Below are positions 20,114 through 30,891 of a stretch of 64,000 nt of DNA, one piece after another. Location: assembly GCA_964036045.1 (NCBI GenBank), contig OZ038381.1, positions 113,853,790-113,917,789 on the forward strand, in the 5' to 3' direction. This DNA comes from Eutreptiella sp. 'Long Island Sound 2002' (lineage: Eukaryota; Euglenozoa; Euglenophyceae; Eutreptiales; Eutreptiaceae). Each line of letters begins with the position of its first letter. The first letter of the stretch is position 1. The notes under the pieces were generated by a model that saw only the letters and a program-made list of their open reading frames with translations, had not been told where the DNA came from and made no database searches. The translations under genes were made by a program, and so were the position numbers.

Positions 20114-20124
20114 GAGAAGGGGGG
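20114..20124 (+). promoter_or_regulatory. Gypsy-1 polypurine tract
   Basis: GAGAAGGGGGG directly precedes the 3' LTR start TGAAGCC and would prime plus-strand synthesis. Confidence 0.8.
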
Positions 20125-22572
20125 TGAAGCCGGTTCGGACCCCCGTGGCCATCTTGGGGTCACTTGGGGTGTGTATCTATGGGCCGGCCAGCCGCCATGG
20201 GCTGGTATCATACTCTCCCATCCACCTGACCTGACCTGATATGATAGTGTGATAGGTTTGGCCATTCCAGCTATGAGCGGCCATATTCAATACCGAGGCG
20301 CCGCCGGCTGAGATTTATATATCAAAATGTCAGGAATCAACAGGGTTTTTTTATCATAATGTTTCCTTAATTTTTCAGCTGTCCGTTCTGATTGTCAATG
20401 TATCGGCGACTGTCGGTTGGCTCGCGATTTTGCGGTAACCGATTGGTTAACTGTTATTTCCAGATATTTTAGCGGAAACCCCGATGAAGGGTCAGATTTC
20501 ATCAGAAAAGGGTTCGTTGCTTCCGCAACTTTCATGTCATACACTCGCAAAAATAATCCGATTTTTTCAGACATTCAGAATCGGATTTTCAGCTTCGAGG
20601 TCGCCGCACTTGATATGATGAATTTCGAGTGGTCCTACTCTTTTCCCCGATCACGAATGAACCTTCCTTTTGTTGTCTCCTTCATTTTTCTTGGAGATAT
20701 AGGCGAAACAAATTTGATTCGTGAGGCCACTTTGAAAAGTCGTATCTCCAGCTCACTGCGAGGTGTTACGATCTTGAGATATGGGCTAGAATCGCCTTGG
20801 TCTCAGCTTAATCTAGAAAGCGTCAAACGCCTTTGATGGGTACACATGCTCGGTGTAGCAAGGGATAATGGTCAAGAGGGTAGAAAGTGATATATAACTC
20901 TTGGACCATGCAACCGAACATTTTAATGCGACTTTTGAGTGTACCACATGACTGTTGGTGTTGCATAGAAACTTTCCTTGGGTTCCTACATATTTTAAAG
21001 TTGAAGTTATGTCCATGGAGGGGCATGGCATACCATGGTGGGAGCCACTTTTAAGGGTATGTGTCATATGGATGGTATGTGCTTCGCTATGCTCACGCCC
21101 ATGTTATATATCTCCGTTTGTAGGAAGATATGTGGAGTCATACGTGGCAAGGGCTTCGCCCATGTCCAAATGGTGAACTCCATAGTGCTGGACTAAGTCT
21201 ACCGCACATATAGTGCATGTGGGAAGGCTTACGGAGCGACCCCTAAGCGCCACTATCAATTTTCCCATTTTCATGGTGCGTGTCGGGAGGAGGTTTCGAA
21301 GCTGTCCCTATGCGTCCATCTGGGGATCCAAGTGGGGGGATTGTTTGCAAATGGTCCCAAGCAATTGTGTTTTGAACCATATGTTGATACCATGGGTGAG
21401 CGAAGTTATATACTATTGTGATTACTTTGAATCTGGCTTTATTTGCATGTTTTTGACCTCATTTTATGCTCATTTTTGCATTTTATTTGCTCAACTGGTC
21501 GGCTAACAGTAAAGTGCCTAGAGATCTGTGAACTATGGTATGTTGCTTATATGTTGGCATATGCTTCGGTGTTGCACCTCACCATGTGCCGGATCACATG
21601 GTCCCCTTGGCGTGGCACACGAGGCCTCACAACAATTGGTCTCAAATTCGTGAGTGGACTTGTGATGCATGGCATGTATATATCTGGAGGGGTTTGGGAG
21701 CCAATGTTGGGATATTTTTGGGCATGGACCTTTGGTGTATATCACCCTTGTAAATTACTTTCCGGTTTGACACATGTATGGAGCACTTGAGTACTTGCCG
21801 TATGCAATTTTCAGGATATAATTCAATTTTGGGCACTATGGTGTGATTTGCCTGATTTTGCTATATTGTGAGGTCATCTTCATGGGGCAATTCTCCAAGC
21901 CCAATCAACTCCAAGTCCAACCAAAGTTATGTCAGGGTAGGGCATGGTCCTGAGTGCCACTCTAGGCCATGACATGCCACCTGCCCTATTGGGCTAGGAT
22001 TTAGAGGCTTGGGAGAGAACACATTTTTGGGGTTTGTGTAGTGATTTTTGGCACATGGCAGTTAGCCATCTTATTTGACTGGGTTCAGGGCATCCTGTTG
22101 GCGAGTCGAGGGAAGGTCTTGAGTCCAGGGAATGAGGCGTCTATGGCTGTGATTGTGTATGTTTCCATCTTTCCCCAGTTTTGCTTGATTTGTGTTCATA
22201 TGCCACTTTCAGGGCTTCTTTTTCCATTATTCTTTTGGTGCAATTCTATGTACATGCCCAACGCCCGTGTCTCCGTGTGCACCGTGAGACGACCGGCGTG
22301 TTGAGATGAGTTGTTGAGTGTCAACGCGGGACCTCAAACACCCTTGGAAGCCCTCAGTGTGGATCATTTGGATTGGAGCTATCCTACTTGGGAGTTGGTT
22401 ATTGCAAGGGATCAGAATTTGTGTGAAGGAGCCATATTTTACTATTTGTTGTGGGAAATTGTGCAGGATAGGGCAAGATCATGCAGAACCTGGTGAGAAG
22501 CAAGACCATAGGAGTGACAGGAAATGGTGGAAGGGGTACAGTAGGGGCCGGTCCTGGTAGGGACCTTCTTTA
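20125..22572 (+). repeat. Gypsy-1 3' LTR
   Basis: 2448 bp from TGAAGCCGGTTC to GGGACCTTCTTTA, matching 9060-11686. It has a single, uninterrupted TTTTTTTATCATAAT site (20346-20360), i.e. the empty site for the 261-bp insertion seen in the other LTR. AT-rich stretches such as TTATATATC near 21105 and TTATATACT near 21407 could hold a TATA element. No convincing gene lies inside. Confidence 0.9.
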
Positions 22573-22576
22573 GTTG
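22573..22576. repeat. Target site duplication, right (GTTG), Gypsy-1
   Basis: Second copy of the GTTG found at 9056-9059. Confidence 0.8.
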
Positions 22577-23574
22577 TGGACCGCCCGTTTCCGTGGCAGG
22601 TTCCAAAACCCGTTGCGGTCCGGGGTGGTGCGGTGCTGTGGGGGGAGCTCCATTGTGGTGATGGGGTGGGTGAGGGGCTCTGTGCAGGGGCTTTCCTGTG
22701 TGGTTGGTGGAGATGGTGCCTGAGGCATCTGTTTGTCCGTTTGTTGTGGGGCTTTCGCTTCCTGCAGTTCTGCGCTGATGGTGGCGGGGACGTCTGGGAG
22801 GGTGGGGGAGGCGGGGGGGTGGGGTGCCCGATCGTTCCAGGTGATGTGGTACTCCTCTGGGTTCTCGGGGTTTTGCTGTATGGTGATGGCAGCGGTGGCG
22901 TCGTTTTCAGGTGTCCATCGGTGTGGATTGTGGTCGAGGGAGTGGAGGCTGGTGGCGTGGCGGTGTTTCCAGCTGTGGAATGCTAAGAGGGCGTGGAGGC
23001 CGTGCCTGGTGTCCCCGGGCGGGTGGGGGTAGGTTTCGGCTGCCGCTTCCAGGAAGGTGTCCATGGTGCCTTTCCAGGTGTCTTCCCAGAGAAGGTTTTC
23101 CTCCGTGCCCCATCCGTTGTCGTTCCTTTTCTCCTGCTTCCACCCCTGGAGGGTGGCGTGGTCCGCCGGGAGGTCTCGTTGGATGCACTGGTAGTACTGC
23201 TCGGCGTCGATGGGGGCTAGGCTGCCGGCCAGTGTGGCGTAGATGTCCTTTGGGGGGGGGGGCGGTGGGGGCGTGGCGGCGTGGTCCGGCTCCCTTTGCT
23301 GGTGCTCTGGGCTCTGGTCTGCGGTGGACGCGGGGGATATGGAGCGTGGTGGCATGAGGTGGTTGGGCTCCTGCGGTTCTGTGGGTTGCTGGTGGGCTTG
23401 TGAGCGCGGGGCCGTGGCTCCCAGTAGGTGTCGGATGGCCGGAAGGATGTCGTAGTTGTTCCCCCAGCAGTGGGCTGCAGCGCACTTCCTGTCGGGGGAA
23501 GCGGGGGGGCGGTGTGGCTGCGGTGTTGCAGAGCGGTGTACGATAGGGTGGGCGACGCGTGCGGGTGGTGGCAT
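22573..23574 (-). pseudogene. 5' half of a minus-strand ORF split by Gypsy-1
   Basis: A 334-codon frame ending at the LTR border; its stop (TAA) is supplied by the last bases of Gypsy-1. It contains DRKCAAAHCWGNNYDILP, a proline run before DIYATLAGSLAPIDAEQYY, NLLWEDTWKGTMDTFLEAAA and ENPEEYHITWNDR, which read like genuine protein. Without the transposon the frame continues into 9055-8498. No domain is recognised. Upstream of the first Met the minus strand still yields protein-like text in the neighbouring frame (ASGTITHSNTRTTLTTNI), linking it to the repeat region at 23.6-27.3 kb. Host gene or element ORF1 cannot be decided. Confidence 0.55.
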
Positions 23575-23599
23575 GCTCGCTCTGCTGTTCCGTTCCCCG

Positions 23600-26500
23600 T
23601 GAGCCCTGAGCCTTTGGGGGTGGTGGTGATGTTGGTGGTGAGGGTGGTGCGGGTGTTGGAGTGGGTGATAGTCCCGCTGGCGGTGCCGTTTGTGAGGGCG
23701 GTATAGGCGTTAGTGTAGGTGAGGTTGGTGCAGGGACCGCGTTAGTTGATGGTGAGGTTGGTGGGTCAGCCAGTCACTGCTGTCGCTGTCGCTGCTGCCG
23801 GTGGTGTTGGTGCCTCTGGTGGTGTCGTGGACGCTGATGGTGAGGGTGCTGGTTCGGTTGGTGATGGCGAGGGTGACGTATGGGGCGGTCGTGTTGCCAG
23901 TTGCGTCGATGATGAGGGTGTTGTCTCTGGCCATCGGGGGCGTAACGTATGTGGGCCGGACGTGGCGGTGGTGGCGAGGGTGCTGTAGATGACGGGTGGT
24001 GTGGCCGATGTCGCCGCCGGCGGTGGAGGTGTGTTAGGTACTGTTGTGGTGAGGGTGGTGTTGGCGACGTTGGCGTGCCGCGTGTGGTGTAGTGGTTGAT
24101 GGTGGTGGAGCTGTTCTTGGTCTGTGGGTAGACCCCGTCCGGTGGTGGTGGTGTTGCCGGTGTTGACGTTCGTTGAGGCTGTTGGTGATGCCAGGCTCCT
24201 GGCGTTGCGTGGGGTGGTGGTGGCGCTGCTGCGTGCAGGTGGGGCCATGGGCAGCGGTGCCAGTGACGGTCCGGGCGGGTGTGCTGGTAGCGATGCCGAC
24301 AGCGTGGGTGCCGTGGCGGCAGTGATGTTCACGTTAGTTTGTCAAGGTTGGTGGCGGTGACGGCGGCGGCGCCGTTGGTGTCTACCTGGGTGTCGGTGAC
24401 ACTGATGGTGGGTCGGCGTAGGTGCTGCTACCGGGTGTGGGCCCGGACGCGGGAGGTCTTTGGGCTGTTGTGGGCGCTAAGGGCTTGCTTTCCTGCTGGT
24501 GCTGTTCATCGTCTTCTGGCTCTGTCGGTGTTGGGTGGCTGTTCCTGGTGGAGGGTGATGTCGCTGGTGGGGTTACCGCGGGTGTTGCTGCAGGCTTTCG
24601 GTGTAGGTGTGGTTTAGGGTGTGGCGTTGGCGTCGTTGGTGGCTGGCGTTGACGGTGGGTGGTGTGACTGGTGGTGGTGGTGCTGGTGACAGTGGTAGTG
24701 GGGGTGCCGATTGTTCCTGAGGCTGCCGTCACCGGTGTTTCCGTTGGTGCTGGTGATGGTGTCGCTGGTTGTGCAGATGGTGGGGGATGTAGGCGATGCC
24801 GGTGTTGTTCGTGGGAGGGGGGATGGGATGGGGGACCCGTATCCAGGTGGTGGCGTCGCCCGTGGCACGGTTTCTTAGGGTGATGTGGGCATCGGTCGAT
24901 GTTGCTGCTTTCGGTGGTGTTGCTGCCGGCGGTGCGGGTGTTGTCAGCGATGTGCTGGTTGTTAGTGCCTGCGGCTCGCGGTCGCAGGTGGTTAACTGGG
25001 CTATGTCGCCGGCGATGCTGGTGCAGGTGTTGTCGGTGACGGTTCGGCTGATGCCGTTGGTGCGGGCTGTCTGGTTGTCGTGTCAGGCGTCGGTGGCGTT
25101 GGTGACGTTGATGGTGGTGTGTTGGTTGTTGGTGCCGGTTATGGTGCTCCGATGGTGAGGATGCCAGGGGCGCTGGGTGCGGCTCCGCGTTGTCGGGTTA
25201 TCTCCTTGCCACTCCTGGGGGGGGGTGCCGCTGGTGTCTCTGCTGGTGAGGGTGGTGGATGTGATGGTGTTGTTGTGGTTGTTGGTGCTGCCCGGGGTGG
25301 TTGTTGATGATGCTCCGGGTGATGTCGATGCTGCGGGCGGTGATGCGAATGGTGAGGGTGTTGTAGGTAGGCGGCGTGTTGCCCTGTGGTGCCGCTGGCG
25401 TTGATGATGGTGGGTTTAGTGTGTGCTGTTGCTGCCCCTGGCTGGGGGCCCGGTGGGTGGCGCTGGTGGCTTTTGTTCGCCAGTTCTGCTGGCCTCCTTG
25501 GTGACTTGGTGTGGATAGTGCCGTGGGTGTTGGTGTCGCTGGTGTTGCCCACGTTGAGGGTGTCACAGGTGATACTTGGTGGTTGGCGTGTCTCCTGGTG
25601 GTCTGATGGTGTGGGTGTTGTTGGTGTTGGTGCTGGGCGCGGGCTGCGCTTGGGTGGAGGGCGGTTCCGGGCGTGCCACTCCTGGCCGGGGGCCCGGCGT
25701 GCTCTGCTAGTTGGCTGGTGGTCGGTTGGCTTGCGGTCCTCGTGGTGCCGGTTGTCTCTGGTGTTGGGGTAGTTCCTTCGGCTGTCTTTGGGTCTGTAGT
25801 TGTAGGTGTTGCACCGGTTGCCGTTGAGGGTGTCCATGCTGTGGGTGGGTGGTGGTGTTGCTGTGTTGCCGGTGTCGTCGGTGCTGGTGACGTTGTTGCT
25901 GAGGGCGCCGCCGGCGGAGCTCCGGCTGTTGGCGCCGCCGGTGATGCCAATGGCGAGGGCGTTGTAGGCGATGCCCTGGTGGATGGTGGTGTTCTGACGG
26001 TGTCATGGGGGTGGGACCTTCCACTCCTGGCGGAGGTTTCTGTGGGCATTGCTGGCCGGTGTGTCCGCCCTGGCGGTGTTGGCCGTGCCTGGTGTCGGGG
26101 CCCTCCTTGGTGTCGTTGATGCCGATGGTGGTGCAGGCGTTGTACCGGGTGGTGTCGCTGTGGTGGCTGTTGTTGGCGCTCCGGGTTGCTGTCGCTGAGG
26201 TCGCGCTGTCGGTGACGCCAGTGGCGAGGCTGTTGCGGGCGTTGCTACGGTTTACGGCGTCTCTGATGTTGCTGATGCTGCTGGTGGTTGGTGTGGGTCG
26301 GTGTCTGGGCGGTCAGTGGCTTGTGTTCGGGGGTGGGCTGCCTTTGTTCCCGGGCGGGCGCTGGCTGGTTCCATTGGCTCTGACAGGGAGGGTTGGCAGT
26401 AGGTGCAGGTGGTGTGGGCCACTGGTGATGCCGTTGGTGAGGGTGTTGCAGGCAATGCCCCGGGTGATGTCGTCGGTGAGGGTGGTGTTGGTGGCGCCGG

Positions 26501-27300
26501 TGGTGTGGGTGCCGCTGGTGACGGTGTCGTGGATGGGGTCTTGTGCGATGCTTTGGTGGCGAGGGTGTTGTTGTTGATTGTTCCGGGCGTGTGCCCTTGT
26601 CTCCTCTGGCGGAGGCTTGGTGGTTTGTTGGTTTGCCGGTTGTGGTGGCGTTGGTTGCCTCTGTTGCAGGAGGTTGCCGGTGGCGACACTGATGGCGGGT
26701 TGGTGCTGGCGATGGTGTTGTTGATACTGTTGGCTTGGGTGGTGTAGGTGTTGTAGCTGGTGTTGGTTCTGCGTAGGTGTCGTAGGCGTCGGTGAGGACG
26801 GCGACACCGCCGGTGATGGTGATGGTGAGGGTGTTGTGTTGGCATGATTGTTGGTGGTGTTGGTGTTTCCAATGGTGTGGATGCTTGCGGTGGCGGCTCT
26901 GGATGCGGGTCGGTGGGTGGCGCGGGTGTGGTCGTTGGCCGCTGTTGGGTGGGTTCTTGTGTTGATTTGATGTTGGCGAGGGTGTCTTAGGTGTTTTGCT
27001 GGGTGCTGAGGTTGCTGGTGTTGCCGACGGTGAGGGCGTTGCGCTGGACGATGAGGGTGCCGTTTTTGATGTACTGGGTGTCCTTGCCGCCGGTGTCTCT
27101 GTTGGCTCCGGGTGTTTCCGCTGGTGAGGGTGTTGTGGCGTTCGGTTTGGCTGGTCTTCGTTTAGGTGTTGGTGGCGGTGCTGGTGTGGGTGTCGCAGTT
27201 ACTGGTCCTCGGTGTGGGTTTGGGCGTGGTTGGTCGTTGGGTGTTGCTAGGTGTGGGCGCTCGCCACTCCTGGCTGAGGGCCTGGTGGGTGCTGCTGGTT
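23600..27300 (-). repeat. Degenerate repeat region with Asn/Thr-rich coding phrases
   Basis: The plus strand is strongly G/T-rich and repeats variants of GGTGAGGGTGTTG (for example near 25350, 25940, 26430, 26825 and 27025) and of CCACTCCTGG (25205, 25672, 26023, 27267). On the minus strand these give recurring phrases such as AYNALAIGITGG, TYNTLTIRIT, CNTLTNGITSG, RNALTVGNTSN and CDTLNVGNTSD. Others are DNTLIIDATGNTT (23.9 kb), TISVTDTQVDTNG (24.4 kb) and AHITLRNRATGDATTW (24.85 kb). This looks like a decayed beta-helix or surface-type repeat protein, or a minisatellite that happens to encode such text. No single frame exceeds about 230 codons. Confidence 0.5.
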
Positions 27301-27831
27301 GGTCTACCCTTGTGTCCTAGTGGTGTTTCTGGCGGCCCTGCAGATCCCCTGGCGGAGAGTTGCTGGGCTCTTGTTCTTTCAGTTTTCCTGTGTTGTGTGC
27401 GTTTTCGGTGCGGGCGGTGCTCGCGCTTTGGTGTGTTGTGCGCGTTTGTGGGGCTCGTGTTGGTGGCGGCTGTGGCAGTGTGTGTTGTGTGCGCGCACAG
27501 GCGTGTGTGCGGTGTGTTGGTGGTGGGTTTGGGTGCCTGTCCTCGCCCTTCTGCGCTTGTTTTGGCGTCTCTGTGTTGGCGCGGGGCTGTGTGTTGTGGC
27601 CCCTTTCCCGCTAGCTGTGGGGCCCGGGTGTGGTTCCCCGCCAACCCCTTTGTGTGCCCTCCTGCCTCTTTCTCTTTGCCGCGTCGCTTGGGGTGCTGTC
27701 CGCCTGGTGCCTTGCCCGGGCCTACCGGGGCTGGGGTGGGTGTGTGGTGCGGCTGGGTGGGTACGGAGGGAGGGGTCTTTGACGCTGGCTCGGGTCCCCT
27801 CCCCTCGTGTTTCCCCTTTGGGGGGGCGATG
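27301..27831. other. No gene seen (T/G- and C-rich spacer)
   Basis: Low-complexity GTGTG and pyrimidine-rich DNA between the repeat region and the integrase fragment. Open frames exist on both strands but show no motif or plausible composition. Confidence 0.5.
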
Positions 27832-28345
27832 CTTGGGAAGAGGCTTATCATCTACGTCCAGAGTGATTTTGAATTTTCGAAGCCAAACTGGATCGTCCAC
27901 TGCATAATTGTGTGGGTTTTTGGGCCATGATTCTGGAACCGGAGCCGGTCAGCCTGATGCTTATCATTAATTTAGTCACATTTTTTGTGACCTTCCAATT
28001 TCGTCCATAAACAGCGAAGCATCTTTGCACGCACGAGGATTATTCAACAGCATTATCTGCCGACACTTCTTTCTTCCAAAGACAGATTCATCTGCAGAAA
28101 GGCCAAGGTACAAAGGCGTGTTGTGGTAAAAGCGAAGCAAAGGAAAGAGGGTCTCGAGCCAATGGAAGTCCTTCTCACTGGCGAGGACCTTACAGAGCAT
28201 ATTTATAAGTGAGCGGCCGGGTCTTTCGCCTGGCAGCGCTCGATGTGATTGGATTTCACACCTGAGTTGATGGATTCCAAGGCGGGTACATAATTCTCTC
28301 CACCATTCGGATCTGTCCTCCTTACCTGAGTCCGTATTCACCTCT
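27832..28345 (-). pseudogene. Integrase fragment of the Gypsy-2 family
   Basis: Minus-strand translation from about 28340 downwards reads SEWWRELCTRLGIH, RALPGERPGRSLINML, ASEKDFHWLETLF and YHNTPLYLGLS. It is close to Gypsy-2 integrase at about 45660-46160 with scattered substitutions, and includes the catalytic-Glu motif GER. It breaks off near 27832, at the point matching the LPLWEGP junction of Gypsy-2, and near 28345, just before the second catalytic Asp region. It is an isolated piece with no LTR nearby, so probably a relic of an older, rearranged insertion in the opposite orientation. Confidence 0.85.
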
Positions 28346-30890
28346 GATGCGGTTCGAGGTTTGATTTTCGGGTACTAGGCGCTCTTCGGCTCCGGGGGGC
28401 CACCTGGTCGGCCCAGGTGATATCCTCCCCACCGGGACCTAGTAGGGGGCCCTTCACGACACACCTCCTGCCTGGTGGCGGAGTATCCCGGGTTCACAGG
28501 GCTCGGAGCCCCGTCCCTGCCCAGCTTCCCCATTTCGCCACTCCTTGGTCAGTGCGTCACTCAGCAACGGTGGTTGCAGGCGACTACCCACCACGCCGCC
28601 CCCCCAATGCATGGTCGCCCCGGGTGCAGGCGGCGCCGGGCCCCTGCTGCTGGCTTGTCGCCAGTGGGACCCCCGCGGGCTGGCGCGGAGGCTGCCTAGC
28701 CGCGGGGCTCATGCGTAGCACTGTGTGCTACTACGGCCATGGCGGGTGCAGTGCCCTGGTGGTGTGCGCCCTGCGCTCGCGGCAGGTCCGGGGGGTCGGG
28801 GCCCGTACCGGCTCTCGCGTCTCCCCTCTGCCCCCCCCCCTTTCCCCGCGCTCCTCGCGGCGCAAGTTGCGGGGCATCCCGTTCGGGTCTCCCTTTTCCC
28901 CGCCTGCCGGTACGCCATTCCATGCGGTCTGTGCACTCCGCAGGCTCGGTCCGGTAGCCTTTCCGGTACGTGCTGCGTGGCCGTTGCGTGCGTGTGCCCT
29001 CGTGCACCCCCAGCTTACCCCCCCCCCCCGGTCGGTGTGGCGCGCGCACCACGCGCGGTTCTGGTGCAGGGCGTTCGTAGGGCCATTCCAGGCGGTTCGT
29101 GCCTCTCCGCGTTTTCTGCCGCGGTCCCGTGCTCCGGGGAGGGGTGGCCCGGTCCCTTCTCCCCCTGCCTGGCTCTGGGTAGCGTGCCCCCTCGTTAATG
29201 GCCCTGTGCGTCCGGGGCGTTCCTGCGTCCGGCGGGTGTGGGGGGGAGGGGGGAGGGCGGCCCGCTTGCCGGCCCCCTTCGGGGCGTGGTTGGGTCCGGT
29301 TCGGTCTGGGGGTCTCGGCGGGTGGGGGGGCGGGGGGTCGCTCTGCCTCGGTCCGTCCCTCTGCCTCCCTTGTACGGGCACCAAGGGAGCCTCGTTGGCG
29401 TCGCTTAGCCCATGGAGGGTGTGGCCTCCATACTGCTCCGGCTACTGTCCGCGCGCTCCTGCTCGGCGCGGCCCGAGGGGGGCGCCTTGGGGCCTTCCTG
29501 TGTACCGGCGAGTGGCTGGCGGGCAGGCTGGCAGGCTGGCAGGCGCTGCGGCTTACCAAGGTCACTGTGGGAGTGGGTGGGTGACGGTCCGGGGGCGCGC
29601 GGCGCGTGGACCCAGCGGCGTGCCCAGCCTGGCGCCCGGCCTCGGGCGCCATGGTCATCTCGGGGGGGATGGGGGGAAGGTGTCCCCTGGCCTCGCGGAG
29701 GGGTACATGGCCGGCGTCCCCCGGCGGGTCACCAGCTCTCCGCGGGCTGGAGGGGGGGGGGGGGGGAGCGGGTCGCGCGAGGGTAGTGCAGTCTGTCTGC
29801 TTCCTACCGGCCCTCCGGTCCATTTCTCGGCTGCGCCGCCCGCCCGGCGGCTGCGGAGGGTGGCTTGAGGGCTTAGGCCCGGGTCCCCACCACGGTTGGG
29901 TTCCCCTGCGTGTCCGGGACGGTTCGTCGTCGTCCGGGCCGCGTGGCACTGGCGCGCCGGCCTGTGTCAGGGGCCACAGCTCGGGGGGGGCGCTCTCCTT
30001 CTTGCCCTGTGACGTGCAAGTGGCTGGGGGGGGGGGGGTGTGCCGCAGGGTGGCCTTATGCGCCCCTTGCCGCGACGTGCCCGGCTGCCAGTTGCCAGGG
30101 GCCCTCCGGCTCGGGAGTGTGTGGTGTCCTCGGGCGCCGGGTGCGGCCTGGGGGGTAAGCAGCTGGCGGGTCGGTCCCTGCCGTCGTGCCCATCGGCGTG
30201 CCGCGTGCCGCTGGCGGCCTGTTACGGTCAGGTTCGGTCGCGGCGCCCCTCCCACTGTGTGCCCTGGCGTGCGGGCGGCCGGGCTAAGGGGTGGGGGGGG
30301 TAGGTCCCGGCTCTGGGGGTGGGTGCCCCTCGGGGGAGCACCGCGGGTCGCTGTTCCGTGCCCTCCCTCCCTGCTCACCGTTCGGGGCCCGGCGCACTGG
30401 GCACCGAGTCATCACCTTGGCCTTCCCCCTGGGTCTCCCCTGCCACCCGCGTCACCGCTTTCGCGTTGTGCAGTGCTTCGGGGGGCGTGTGGGCGGCAGG
30501 GCAGTCTGGGCGCTCCACCCGTCCTTGGATGCAGGCAGGCGCCTTGTGTTCGTGGGCGCTGAGCGCGGCGGCCCGGGCCAGCGCTCAGTGGTCGACGGTC
30601 AGCGGGTCACAGGGACTCCATTGCAGCGCACGCCCGCGCGTCGCGTGCCGCCGGCGTGCGCCTGATTGGCAGCGTCCCTGCTCGTGTGCAGGCAGCGGTC
30701 CAGGCCTCCAAGGGCGGGGGTTACGCTCTTGGCCCACATTTCCTGCTCCGCGGACGGCTCGGAGGGGGCGGGGGCTGCCCAGGGCCGGTGGGCCAGGGCC
30801 TGCCGGGCTGGGGACTCTGGGATGTCGGTCTGCACCCATCCCCCCCCGTGGTTGCCCTCGGGGTCCGGGGCTCGGCCTGCCGGGCGTCGG
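28346..30890. other. Extremely GC-rich DNA, no supported gene
   Basis: Long runs of G and C (for example near 29030, 29750 and 30030) keep many frames open on both strands, up to 560 codons. Composition is that of random GC-rich DNA (Pro/Arg/Gly/Ala) and no motif is visible. A short GGCAGGCT triplication lies at about 29520. It may be 3' untranslated or flanking DNA of the LINE copies above it. Confidence 0.5.
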
Positions 30891-30891
30891 G

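Larger units (their letters stand above)
9060..22572 (+). mobile_element. Gypsy-1: Ty3/gypsy chromovirus, full length, decayed
   Basis: A complete LTR retrotransposon structure: 5' LTR 9060-11686, primer binding site 11687-11700, gag, protease, a spacer domain, RT, RNase H, integrase, chromodomain, polypurine tract 20114-20124, 3' LTR 20125-22572 and a 4-bp target duplication GTTG. The domain order PR-RT-RH-IN and the terminal chromodomain place it among Ty3/gypsy chromoviruses. At least five frame changes and several in-frame stops make it non-autonomous now. The LTRs are AT-rich against a GC-rich host and unusually long (about 2.45 kb). They differ from each other by many substitutions, one 96-bp length difference and one 261-bp insertion, so this is older than Gypsy-2. 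Confidence 0.93.

Noticed and set aside
28417-30378. Long overlapping open frames on both strands (483 codons plus, 560 codons minus).
   Set aside because: GC is extreme with long G and C runs, so stops are rare by chance. Composition is Pro/Arg/Gly/Ala with no motif, and both strands are open at once.
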